Assembly (NCBI RefSeq): GCF_022803015.1
Contig: NZ_JAFKON010000008.1
Coordinates: forward strand, 186,001-250,000
Origin: Arthrobacter humicola
Lineage (GTDB): Bacteria; Actinomycetota; Actinomycetes; Actinomycetales; Micrococcaceae
Direction of reading: 5' to 3'
Length of the DNA stretch: 64,000 nt
Part shown: piece by piece, positions 34,750-42,638 of the stretch
Position numbering within the stretch: the first letter of the stretch is position 1
How the letters are laid out: every line of letters begins with the position of its first letter
Made by a program: the position numbers and the translations under genes
Notes under the pieces: model-generated
Told to the model about the DNA's origin: nothing
Database searches by the model: none
The model's input: only the letters and a program-made list of their open reading frames with translations

Positions 34750-35646
34750 TTAGCGCGGGCCGCCCTGCCACAAGGCATCGAACGGGGCGCCCGAGGCCAC
34801 GCGGTTCCGGATGCCGGCGGTCACAAACGCCTTCGCCGTCCGGGCGGCGGCCAGCGGCGTCGCGCCCTTGGCGAGCTCGGCCGTCACCGCCGCGGCCAAT
34901 GAGCACCCGGCGCCGGAGACTGCCACCTCGCCCACCTTCGGGGCGGACAGGACTTCCAGGGTTTCGCCGTCATAGTAGACGTCGACGGCGTCGGGGCCTT
35001 CGAGCCGCACGCCGCCCTTGGCGAGCACCGCGGCGCCGCTGAGCTCATGGATGCGGACCGCGGCGGCCTTGAGGGACTCGACGTCGGTGATCTCCAGCCC
35101 GGAGAGCGACTCGGCCTCGAAATGGTTGGGGGTGACGAAGGTGGCCAGCGGCAGGATGTGGGACTTGAGCGCCTGGTCGGTGTCCAGGGCGTGGCCCGGC
35201 TCCTGGCCCTTGCAGATCAGCACCGGATCCAGCACCACGTTGGCGAACTGCCCGGCCGCCAGCGCCGCGGCCACGGTCGAAATCGTCGCCGGGCTGCCCA
35301 GCATGCCGATCTTGACGGTGTCCAGCACGGCCGGTGCGCCGGAGGCGGCACCGTAAGCCGCCGTCGTCGCTTCCAGCTGGTCCGCGATGACCTGCTGGTC
35401 CACCGGGACAAAGCGGTGGTTCCAGTTGTCCTTGGGGTCGAAGGACACGATGCAGGTCAGGTTCGCGATCCCGAAGACGCCGAGTTCCTGGAACGTCTTC
35501 AGGTCAGCCTGCGCGCCGGCGCCGCCGGTCGCTTCGGAGCCTGCGATGGTCAGCGCGACGGCGGGGGAGGAGGCGGGCCCGGTAGCTGTATCGGAAGCAG
35601 CAGCGCCATCCGCCAGGGCGGTGGAATCGAATGCGGTAGAAGTCAT
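34750..35646 (-). CDS. pdxK: Pyridoxine/pyridoxal kinase of the ThiD type (PdxK-like)
   Basis: The protein is about 298 residues. After a 30-residue Ser/Thr/Ala-rich leader the ThiD-family ribokinase fold starts at ALTIAGSEATGGAGAQADLKTFQE. The segment IVSFDPKDNWNHRF and the late GAGC motif (VAVSGAGCSLAAAV) fit the Gram-positive PdxK branch, in which a Cys replaces the usual catalytic-loop Asp. Some members also phosphorylate hydroxymethylpyrimidine, so thiamine salvage is the alternative. The ATG at 35646 is preferred; a longer form would extend through the repeats at 35690-35720. It is divergent from the MHS transporter. Confidence 0.8.
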   Translation of the reverse strand: MTSTAFDSTALADGAAASDTATGPASSPAVALTIAGSEATGGAGAQADLKTFQELGVFGIANLTCIVSFDPKDNWNHRFVPVDQQVIADQLEATTAAYGAASGAPAVLDTVKIGMLGSPATISTVAAALAAGQFANVVLDPVLICKGQEPGHALDTDQALKSHILPLATFVTPNHFEAESLSGLEITDVESLKAAAVRIHELSGAAVLAKGGVRLEGPDAVDVYYDGETLEVLSAPKVGEVAVSGAGCSLAAAVTAELAKGATPLAAARTAKAFVTAGIRNRVASGAPFDALWQGGPR

Positions 35647-35689
35647 GGTCCCATCCTGCCATCCCGCCAAATCCGCCAGCATTGTGCTC

Positions 35690-35720
35690 ATGAACAAACA
35701 TTCCATGAACAGTATGAACA
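35690..35720. promoter_or_regulatory. Three ATGAACA direct repeats in a divergent promoter region
   Basis: ATGAACA is present at 35690-35696, 35705-35711 and 35714-35720, all in the same orientation, in an AT-rich island between the divergent kinase and MHS transporter genes. It is a candidate binding site for an unidentified regulator. Confidence 0.5.
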
Positions 35721-35803
35721 AAACCTGAGTGTTCCGGATCACGCGGGCTAGGGTGGCGGACGGTGTTGCTTACCGGCGGCGCCGGATCCAGGAAGGTTCA
35801 TTG

Positions 35804-37267
35804 ATGAGCACCCAACTGACCGAAGCGGCCCAGACCCGGAAAGCCGTCGGCAACATCCTCAAAGGCTCGGCCGGCAACCTTGTCGAGTGGTACGACCTCT
35901 ACGTCTACACCGTGTTCGCGGCCTACTTCCAGGCGCACTTCTTCAACTCCAAGGACGAGCTCCAGGCCGGCCTCGAGGCGATGGCCGTCTTCTCGACGTC
36001 GTTCCTGATGCGCCCGATCGGTGCCTGGTTCTTTGGCCGTTACGCCGACCGCAAGGGCCGCAAGGCCGCGCTGACACTGAGCGTGACCATGATGTCTGCG
36101 GGCTCTTTCGCGATCGCGGTGCTGCCCACCCAGGACGTGATCGGCCTGTGGGCCTTGATCCTGCTGGTCCTCATCCGCGTGATCCAGGGCTTCTCCGTGG
36201 GCGGTGAGTACGGCACCAGCGCCACGTACATGTCCGAGGCTGCCACCTCCAAGCGCCGCGGCTTCTTCTCCAGCTTCCAGTACGTCACCCTGGTCGGCGG
36301 CCAGATGCTGGCACTGCTGGTCCTTGTGGTCCTGCAGAACGCCATGCCCAAGGCCGAGCTGACCGAGTGGGGGTGGCGCATCCCGTTCGCGGTGGGCGGC
36401 GTGGCCGCGCTGGTGGTCCTGTGGCTGCGGCGCTCCATGGAGGAAACCGTCTCGGCCGAACAGCTCGAGGCCGCAAAGTCCCCTGCCGTGGGAGGCCAGG
36501 CGCAGCCCGGGACCATGAAGCTGCTGTTCACCAGCTACTGGAAGCCGCTCATGATCTGCATCGGAATCACCCTTGGCGGCACGGTGGCGTTCTACACGTA
36601 CACCAACTTCATCCTGAAGTTCATGAACGATACCTCCGGCATCGCCAAGACGGACACGTCGGTCATCAACTTCTGGGCACTGTTCATCTTCATGCTGCTC
36701 CAGCCGGTCTACGGCATCATCTCGGACAAGGTCGGCCGCAAACCGCTGCTGCTGTGGTTCGGCATCACCGGCGTCCTGTTCACCTGGCCGCTCCTGTCCG
36801 CGCTCGCCGGGACCAAGGATCCGATCACCGCGTTCCTGCTCATGATGGGCGGCCTGCTGATCGTAGGCGGCTACACGTCCATCAACGCCCTGGTGAAGGC
36901 CGAACTCTTCCCCGCGTCCATCCGTGCCCTCGGGGTGGGCCTGGGCTACGCGATCGCCAACTCTCTCTTCGGCGGCACCGTCCCGCTCATCGGCGCTGCA
37001 CTGCAGAAGACCGGGCAGGAAGAGCTGTTCTTCACCTACGTCACCGTGGCCATCGGCATCTCCCTGCTGGTCTACATCTTCGCCCTGAAGAACAAGAAGT
37101 CCACGCACCTGGACCACGAGCAGGGCCACGCCTGGGCGGCTGCGGGTCCGGACGCGGCCCCGGGGGCGGCTGCTGGTCCGGACTCTGCTGCGGATGCGGC
37201 TGCTGGTGGTCCGGGCGGCGGCGGCAGGGACGAGGACAAGGACCTCATCGACGCCTCGCGCCGCTAG
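35804..37267 (+). CDS. MFS transporter, metabolite:H+ symporter (MHS) family
   Basis: This 487-residue protein has 12 predicted membrane segments and begins with the MHS signature NLVEWYDLYVYTVFAAYF. The loop FGRYADRKGRKAAL and the motif FSVGGEYGTSATYMSEAA are typical of KgtP/ProP-like carriers of dicarboxylates, osmolytes or amino acids. The substrate is unknown. After the last membrane segment comes a cytoplasmic tail of about 50 residues with repeated Ala/Gly/Pro/Asp (GPDAAPGAAAGPDSAADAAA), absent from most relatives. The start has GGAAGG eight bases before the ATG at 35804. It is monocistronic and convergent with the ABC-2 pair. Confidence 0.88.
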   Translation: MSTQLTEAAQTRKAVGNILKGSAGNLVEWYDLYVYTVFAAYFQAHFFNSKDELQAGLEAMAVFSTSFLMRPIGAWFFGRYADRKGRKAALTLSVTMMSAGSFAIAVLPTQDVIGLWALILLVLIRVIQGFSVGGEYGTSATYMSEAATSKRRGFFSSFQYVTLVGGQMLALLVLVVLQNAMPKAELTEWGWRIPFAVGGVAALVVLWLRRSMEETVSAEQLEAAKSPAVGGQAQPGTMKLLFTSYWKPLMICIGITLGGTVAFYTYTNFILKFMNDTSGIAKTDTSVINFWALFIFMLLQPVYGIISDKVGRKPLLLWFGITGVLFTWPLLSALAGTKDPITAFLLMMGGLLIVGGYTSINALVKAELFPASIRALGVGLGYAIANSLFGGTVPLIGAALQKTGQEELFFTYVTVAIGISLLVYIFALKNKKSTHLDHEQGHAWAAAGPDAAPGAAAGPDSAADAAAGGPGGGGRDEDKDLIDASRR

Positions 37268-37288
37268 GGCAGGCCGCAGGCCGTCCTC

Positions 37289-37354
37289 GAATTCGCCGGA
37301 AGCGCGCCGGGTCGCCGTATGTTTACGGCGACCCGGCGCGTTTCCGGCGAACTC
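37289..37354. repeat. Nested palindromic intergenic repeat, copy 4 (best copy)
   Basis: Two 31-base arms (37289-37319 and 37324-37354) pair at 29 of 31 positions plus one wobble, with loop TGTT. The arm starts GAATTCGCCGGAAGCG and ends GGGTCGCCGTA. It lies between convergent genes (MHS transporter and ABC-2 permease). This is the longest continuous stem of the family. Confidence 0.85.
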
Positions 37355-37405
37355 GCGGCCTAAGGAGCGAAGGGACGGCGACAACGACGGCGGCCCGGGC
37401 CCACG

Positions 37406-38188
37406 CTATTGGGCGTTGTCTGCGAACCGCAGCTGCAGGATCGTTGCGGTGGTGCCCGCCACGAACGTTCCCGCGAGCACAACATAGCTGCCTGGCGGGA
37501 GCGAGCCGACAGGATCGGCCACCATACCGATCAGCAGCGGGACGATCGAATAGGGGAACCACTCCGCCCAGCCGGTCTTGCCGAACAGATTGCCCAGGGC
37601 CAGCATCACGAGCGAGAAAGCGATGGGGGCCACTTCGCCTCGGCTCCACACTGCGATCCAGGCGACCACAGGCGCGAGCAGGAACGAGATCGTCGCAGCG
37701 AGGAGCACGTGTGCGATTCCCGCCGCGGCCAACTCTGCCGAGAACCCCGGCAGCCCCAACACCAGTCCGACCGCCATGGCCTCGACGAGGACTATGACGA
37801 TGAGCGCCGTCCACCACACGGCCGCGACCGCCAGCTTGGCGACGGCGAACCAATGACGGGCCACGGGCAGCGCGAGCATGTTCTTGGCGGTGGCATCACC
37901 GTACTCCCGGCCAAACAGGTAGGCGATGATGAAGGTCAGCAGCAGCATCCCGCCGACACCGAAGACCAGCGTGAGCATGTAGAAGTATTGGAGCCACGTC
38001 GCCTCAAGCCCGGCAAGGCTCGCTTTGGTACCCAGAAGCCCCAGCTGGGCCGCCCGCCCCGGTTCGCGCACGATCCACATGAAAAGCGCAATACCGAGCG
38101 GCATGATCGCGAGCACCGCCAGCGTGGCCCACGTCGCCTTGGCACGGTGGAGCTTCATGAACTCGGTGCCAAGAACCTGACCGAACAT
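37406..38188 (-). CDS. ABC-2 type transporter permease
   Basis: This 260-residue membrane protein has six predicted membrane segments and begins MFGQVLGTEFMKLHRAKATW, the usual entry of ABC-2 (BcrB/NatB-like) exporters. The loop YLFGREYGDATAKNMLALPV is the characteristic cytoplasmic segment after the second helix. The ATG at 38188 overlaps the ATPase stop by one base (TGATG). An upstream in-frame TTG is not needed. With the ATPase it should form a two-gene exporter. The exported substance cannot be inferred; related pairs act in antibiotic or sodium efflux. Confidence 0.88.
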   Translation of the reverse strand: MFGQVLGTEFMKLHRAKATWATLAVLAIMPLGIALFMWIVREPGRAAQLGLLGTKASLAGLEATWLQYFYMLTLVFGVGGMLLLTFIIAYLFGREYGDATAKNMLALPVARHWFAVAKLAVAAVWWTALIVIVLVEAMAVGLVLGLPGFSAELAAAGIAHVLLAATISFLLAPVVAWIAVWSRGEVAPIAFSLVMLALGNLFGKTGWAEWFPYSIVPLLIGMVADPVGSLPPGSYVVLAGTFVAGTTATILQLRFADNAQ

Positions 38189-39012
38189 CAAACCGCGCCG
38201 CCTTCGGACGAAGCGCCGGTCCTCCGGCCATCGGCACCGCGCGCATCGCCCGTCCGCGCCAGGAAGTAGCGCTCCAGATCCAGTGTGAGCAGCGCCTGCT
38301 CGCGCTCTTCCGGGGTGTAGGCGTCGGTCGCGAACGCGCGCGCCTTCGCGGCGAGTTCGTCGCGCGACGACTCCTCGATGAGACGGCCGTCGTGGACGAT
38401 ACCGATGCGGTCGGCCAGGTGAGCGACCTCGGCGAGGATGTGGCTCGACATGAAGACGGTGGCGCCGCGATTGTCGGCGAGCGAACGGAGCAGCTCGCGG
38501 ATCTCGACTATGCCGGCCGGATCAAGGCCGTTGGCGGGCTCGTCGAGCACGAGCAGTTCGGGGGAGTGCAGCAGTGCGCGGGCGAGGGCTAGACGCTGTT
38601 TGTTGCCGAGCGAGAGCTGCCCGGCGCGCCGATCGGCATAAGGATCCAAGCGCAGCAGCGTGATCGAGTCGGCGACCGACCGCGGCGGCGAGCCGGTGAG
38701 CCGGCGCTGGATGTCCAGATTCTCGCGCACGGTGAGGTTGGGGTAGGCGGTCGCGGTCTCGACGAGGAAGCCAACGCGGGCGAACACAGCGGTCTCGCCA
38801 GGGATGATGCGCTTGCCCAGGACGGTCACCTCCCCGCTGCTCGGCCGGATCAGGCCGAGCATCATGCGGATGGTTGTCGTTTTGCCCGCCCCGTTCCTGC
38901 CGAGGAACCCGTAGATCTCGCCCCGGCGGACGTCGAGGTTGAGCGAGTCGACGGCGGTGACGTCGCGGTACCGCTTGACGAGGGCGCGCGTGGAAACTGC
39001 GGTGTCAGGCAT
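38188..39012 (-). CDS. ABC transporter ATP-binding protein (BcrA-like exporter)
   Basis: This 274-residue single ABC domain has Walker A GRNGAGKTT, the signature LSLGNKQRLALA (a variant of LSGGQ), Walker B LLVLDEPANGLD and the switch His in MSSHILAEV. The short C-terminal tail after about residue 215 is typical of drug-export ATPases. GGAGGAG lies before the ATG at 39012. It couples to the overlapping ABC-2 permease gene. No two-component or other regulator gene accompanies it. Confidence 0.9.
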   Translation of the reverse strand: MPDTAVSTRALVKRYRDVTAVDSLNLDVRRGEIYGFLGRNGAGKTTTIRMMLGLIRPSSGEVTVLGKRIIPGETAVFARVGFLVETATAYPNLTVRENLDIQRRLTGSPPRSVADSITLLRLDPYADRRAGQLSLGNKQRLALARALLHSPELLVLDEPANGLDPAGIVEIRELLRSLADNRGATVFMSSHILAEVAHLADRIGIVHDGRLIEESSRDELAAKARAFATDAYTPEEREQALLTLDLERYFLARTGDARGADGRRTGASSEGGAV

Positions 39013-39127
39013 GGGGCTCCTCCTTGGCCCCATCCTGCCACCACGCCCGGAGCGTTCACAGGGTGAAGCTGCGGCTGCATCAGGCTCCCGCGCCGTCGGG
39101 TGCGAGAATGGAGGCGGTTCCGGCTGC

Positions 39128-39158
39128 TTGTGTTACCGGGACCGTCCAGTGCTAATAC
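39128..39158 (+). promoter_or_regulatory. Possible promoter of the queuosine precursor transporter gene
   Basis: TTGTGT (39128-39133) and TAATAC (39153-39158) are spaced by 19 bases. CGGCTG/TGTTA upstream and TAATACAGCCG downstream can also pair as a bulged stem (39121-39163), so the same bases could be a leader structure. The start codon is 70 bases further on. Confidence 0.35.
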
Positions 39159-39227
39159 AGCCGGCCGCCCAGCGTGTTCCCTTTGCGGGTGTGGGCCGCC
39201 GAGCGAACCACTACGAATGGAATACCC

Positions 39228-39923
39228 ATGACTTCCGCCAAGACCTTCCCGGCGTCAGCCGCACCAAGGTTCGCCTCGATCGGATCCCCACATTTCGGCA
39301 TCATGCTCGCTGTCATGGCCGTGGTGCTGATCCTGTCCAACATCGGGGCGTCCAAGGGCGTAGCGATCGGCCCCGTCATCACCGACGGGGGCTTCTTCCT
39401 CTTCCCGCTGGCGTACATCCTGGGCGATGTCATCAGCGAGGTCTACGGCTTCAAAGTGGCGCGCAAGGCCATCATCACCAGCTTTGCGCTGTCCGTCTTC
39501 GCGTCGCTCTGCTACTGGGTCATCATCGCCCTTCCGGGGTTCGACAACGAATACGGTTCCGTCAAGCAGGCAGCTCTGGAAGGCGCACTGGGACCGGTCC
39601 CGCAGATTGTGCTGGCATCGCTGCTGGCCTTCCTCGCCGGCCAGACCATCAACTCCTGGATCCTGGTGAAGATGAAGGCGCGGACCGGGGAAAGGTCCCT
39701 GTGGGCGCGCATCATGGGCTCCTCCGTGGCGGGTGAGTTCGTGGACACCCTGATTTTCTGCAGCATCGCCGCATCCGTGATCGGGATTACCGACGCCGCG
39801 ATGTTCGTGAACTACGTCCTCGTGGGCTTCCTCTACAAGACCCTCGTGGAGTTCGCCTTCGTCCCGCTGACCTCGCTCGCCATCGGCTGGGTCAAGAAGC
39901 GCGAACCGAGCTACGGCGCCTAG
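39228..39923 (+). CDS. Queuosine precursor transporter, YhhQ/VUT family
   Basis: This 231-residue protein has six predicted membrane segments. Family landmarks are VVLILSNIGASKGV, LFPLAYILGDVISEVYGF, GQTINSWILVKMK and the final YKTLVEFAFVPLTSLAIGWVK region. Escherichia coli YhhQ imports preQ0 and preQ1 for tRNA queuosine. The tgt gene is 1.4 kb away, while no preQ1 biosynthesis gene is seen in the window, which suggests salvage of a queuosine precursor. The ATG at 39228 is preferred because the transporter domain follows. The extra 18 residues of the longer frame are not family-like. Confidence 0.88.
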   Translation: MTSAKTFPASAAPRFASIGSPHFGIMLAVMAVVLILSNIGASKGVAIGPVITDGGFFLFPLAYILGDVISEVYGFKVARKAIITSFALSVFASLCYWVIIALPGFDNEYGSVKQAALEGALGPVPQIVLASLLAFLAGQTINSWILVKMKARTGERSLWARIMGSSVAGEFVDTLIFCSIAASVIGITDAAMFVNYVLVGFLYKTLVEFAFVPLTSLAIGWVKKREPSYGA

Positions 39924-39989
39924 GACTCCTCCTCATCCTCCGGCCGCCGGCCAGTTGGGAGCCGGCCGGTTCGGAGCCAGCAGCCGCCC

Positions 39990-40053
39990 AATTCGCCGGA
40001 AACCCGCGGTGTCGCCGTAAGTTTCCGACGACATGGCGCGCTACCGGCGAATT
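39990..40053. repeat. Nested palindromic intergenic repeat, copy 5
   Basis: AATTCGCCGG (39990-39999) and CCGGCGAATT (40044-40053) are perfect outer arms. The interior is degenerate (GTCGCCGTAA...TTTCCGACGAC). It lies between the convergent transporter and AbiEi-like genes. Confidence 0.75.
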
Positions 40054-40107
40054 CGAGTCTTTGGGGTGCGGGCTGCGGGGTGCCGGGCGCCGCAACGCAT
40101 TCGACGC

Positions 40108-41049
40108 TCAGGGGTACCGGCGGCCGGCCAGCGCATGCAGCAGACGGTGCTTGAATTCCTGCTCGCGAAAGAGGTCCTTCCACTCCACGCGGACGAACCG
40201 CCAGCCCTCTTCCACCAAGGCCTTCTCCCGGCGCCGTTCCTCGAAGAGCACCTCGGCCGTGGGACTGTAGTCGAAGTACTTGATTTTGCCGTCGAACTCG
40301 AGGGCGACCTTTTCCTCCTTCCATGCAAAGTCCAGGCGATGGCGCCCGGCGCGGCTCGACACTTCCAGCTGCGGCTCAGGTGGCCGGATCCGCAGCCGCA
40401 GGATCAGGTCGCGGGTCAGGGTCTCGCCGGGAGATTCGGAGCGCGGATCGGCCGCGGCCAGGACGCGGCGGAAAGTCCGAATGCCCCGGCGGCCGTCCAG
40501 ATCATCTGCCATGGCCTGCAGGGCGCCCGGGTCCGCGCCGAGTCGAAGCGCGTGGTCGGTGAGGATCAACGCCTGCCTGTAGGGCAGCAGCATGGCGCAG
40601 TCGGCCGTCGTGCGCTCCAGGGAAGTGGTCCGGAGGCCGTTCACCACGGCGACGTCATGGTCGGCGAAGGGGCGCGTGTGGCAGCGGACGTCCCTGCCGT
40701 GACGCTCGTTCGAAGGCCGTACCTTCTGGAGGACATGGATCACGTCATCCACTTCCCACAGGTGGAGAAGGCGGAGGCGCGCTGCGGAAGTGTGGCTGTA
40801 GTGGAAGGCACCTGTCGACGTCGTACGCGTTCCGTGGGCATGCGCGTAGATGAGCTGCCGGCTCCGGACAGTAGGCGACTGGACGTTCCAGAGACTGGCG
40901 CGGATGTAGCAGCCGTGCCGGAGCCGGACGAGAGTGCCTGAATCGAGGAGCGAGCGGATGGCGCGCGAGCTGAAGCCGAGATCCAGGAGCTGTTCGGTGC
41001 GCCAGAGGTTACCGGTCGGCGGCAGCTCCAGCACGGGGTTATGCGTCAT
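40108..41049 (-). CDS. AbiEi-like N-terminal domain fused to a Vsr/DUF559-type nuclease fold
   Basis: This 313-residue protein has an N-terminal winged-helix region (LWRTEQLLDLGFSSRAIRSLLDSGTLVRLRHGCYIRA) matching the AbiEi antitoxin N-terminus. The middle part holds VVNGLRTTSLERTTADCAM. The C-terminal part has HRLDFAWKEEKVALEFDGK, which fits the D-(E)-xK core of Vsr-like endonucleases. Such proteins are common in actinobacteria as orphans; no AbiEii toxin is adjacent. The function is unproven: a DNA repair, regulatory or defence role is possible. It lies between yhhQ and tgt but reads separately. Confidence 0.75.
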   Translation of the reverse strand: MTHNPVLELPPTGNLWRTEQLLDLGFSSRAIRSLLDSGTLVRLRHGCYIRASLWNVQSPTVRSRQLIYAHAHGTRTTSTGAFHYSHTSAARLRLLHLWEVDDVIHVLQKVRPSNERHGRDVRCHTRPFADHDVAVVNGLRTTSLERTTADCAMLLPYRQALILTDHALRLGADPGALQAMADDLDGRRGIRTFRRVLAAADPRSESPGETLTRDLILRLRIRPPEPQLEVSSRAGRHRLDFAWKEEKVALEFDGKIKYFDYSPTAEVLFEERRREKALVEEGWRFVRVEWKDLFREQEFKHRLLHALAGRRYP

Positions 41050-41164
41050 GCCACCAGCTTCGGCCGCCGCAGGAGCGGGCGGGAGGCCCCGCCGTCGCTA
41101 TGTGGATAACACGAGAGCGCCGCACCTTGGCTTCTTTTGGGGACGGCTGCTTTGGACGCCGCCC

Positions 41165-41229
41165 AATTCGCCGGAACTTGGCGAGGGCGCCGCAAAGTTA
41201 CGGCGAAGTCGGTGGTTTCCCGCGAATTC
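41165..41229. repeat. Nested palindromic intergenic repeat, copy 6 (degenerate)
   Basis: Outer arms AATTCGCCGG and CCGCGAATTCG flank GGGCGCCGCAAAGTTACGGCGAA-like inner arms with several mismatches. It lies about 78 bases 3' of tgt and upstream of the AbiEi-like gene. Confidence 0.65.
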
Positions 41230-41306
41230 GAGAGGCCGGCCGCTTCGGGTGGGAACGCGGGCGGTGGTGCCGCGGACGATGAGGTCCGGCTCGACGCCGG
41301 GACGCC

Positions 41307-42605
41307 CTAGGAGTAGTAGTTCGCCAGGGTCTCGGTCTTGAACTCGAAGAACTTGCCTGCCTCGATGGCGAGCCGGGCGTCGTCGACCATCTTCACCACG
41401 AAGCGCTCGTTGTGGATCGAGATCAGGGTGGCCGAGACCATCTCCTTGGCCTTGAACAGGTGATGGATGTAGGCCCGCGAATAGTTCAGGCAGGCGTAGC
41501 AGTCGCAGCCTTCCTGCAGCGGGCCGAAGTCGCGTTTGTACTTGGCGCCGGAGAGGTTGAACCGGCCGGTGGGGTGGTAGAACGCCGAGTTGCGGGCCAC
41601 CCGGGTGGGGGAGACGCAGTCGAAGGTGTCCGCGCCGTTTTCAATGGCCGTGAAGATGTCGTCCGGTTCGGAGATGCCCAGCAGGTGCCGCGGCTTGTTC
41701 TCCGGCAGTTCCTCGTTGCACCAGCGCACGATCGTGCCGAGGTTCTCTTTCTCCAGCGCCCCGCCGATCCCGAAGCCGTCGAAGTTCATGGCGCCGAGAT
41801 CGCGGCAGGCCTTGCGGCGCAGGTCCTCGTATTGGGCGCCCTGGATCACCCCGAACAGGGCCTGGTAGGGCTTGCCGGCGCGCTCGTCCGTGAGCCGCAA
41901 GTGCTCGGTGATGCACCGCTCGGCCCAGCGCCGGGTCCGCTCCAGGGACTCCTCCTGGTAGCCGCGGGAGTTCTGCAGCGTGGTGAGCTCGTCGAACGCG
42001 AACATGATGTCCGCGCCGATCTGGTGCTGGACGTTCATGGAGATCTCGGGGCTGAAGCGGTGCCGGTCGCCGTTGAGATGGCTCTTGAACCACACGCCTT
42101 CCTCGTCCACGTGGGCCAGGCGTTCTTTCCCGGGGGCGACGGCGTCGTCGGGCCCTGAATTGTCCACCGACTTCATGTCGATGACCTTCTTGAACCCGGA
42201 GCCCAGGCTCATCACCTGGAAACCACCGGAATCGGTGAACGTGGGCCCGCGCCAGTTCATGAACGCGCCCAGGCCGCCGGCCTCGTCCAGGATGTCCGCG
42301 CCCGGCTGCAGGTACAGGTGGTAGGCGTTGGCCAGCACCGCCTGCGCGCCGAGTTCGGCGATGGATTCCGGCAGCACGGACTTGACCGTGGCCTTGGTGC
42401 CGACGGCGATGAACGCCGGGGTCTGGATCTCCCCGTGCGGGGTGGCGATGGTGCCGGTCCGGCCCAGGAACTCACCGCCGTTGGCGGCAACCTGCCCGGC
42501 CGACGGCGGGCACGCCTCGCTCAGGCGTTTGCCCACGCGGAAGGAGAATTCGGACTGCCGGGCGGGCGCGGGGGACGAAGACGCGAAGTCAGGATTGGCT
42601 GGCAC
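41307..42605 (-). CDS. tgt: tRNA-guanine transglycosylase
   Basis: This 432-residue enzyme exchanges G34 in GUN-anticodon tRNAs for a 7-deazaguanine precursor (preQ1 in most bacteria, queuine in some). The substrate pocket motif TDSGGFQVMS, the catalytic Asp in ADTFDCVSPTRVARN and the zinc site CDCYAC followed by His in the HNERF segment are all present. The GTG at 42605 opens a 45-residue N-terminal extension rich in Ser/Pro/Ala before the TIM barrel begins at EFLGRTGTIATPHG. Together with the YhhQ transporter it points to queuosine salvage. Confidence 0.95.
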   Translation of the reverse strand: MPANPDFASSSPAPARQSEFSFRVGKRLSEACPPSAGQVAANGGEFLGRTGTIATPHGEIQTPAFIAVGTKATVKSVLPESIAELGAQAVLANAYHLYLQPGADILDEAGGLGAFMNWRGPTFTDSGGFQVMSLGSGFKKVIDMKSVDNSGPDDAVAPGKERLAHVDEEGVWFKSHLNGDRHRFSPEISMNVQHQIGADIMFAFDELTTLQNSRGYQEESLERTRRWAERCITEHLRLTDERAGKPYQALFGVIQGAQYEDLRRKACRDLGAMNFDGFGIGGALEKENLGTIVRWCNEELPENKPRHLLGISEPDDIFTAIENGADTFDCVSPTRVARNSAFYHPTGRFNLSGAKYKRDFGPLQEGCDCYACLNYSRAYIHHLFKAKEMVSATLISIHNERFVVKMVDDARLAIEAGKFFEFKTETLANYYS

Positions 42606-42638
42606 GGTTCAAGTGTGCCAGCTAACGCAGCTCAGGAC

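Noticed and set aside
35647-35803. TPP riboswitch upstream of the ThiD/PdxK-like gene
   Set aside because: No CUGAGA or conserved P3/P5 segments of the THI element are present.
39061-39227. preQ1 riboswitch before the queuosine precursor transporter gene
   Set aside because: I could not find the short pseudoknot pattern of known preQ1 classes; only a bulged stem that overlaps a possible promoter is visible.
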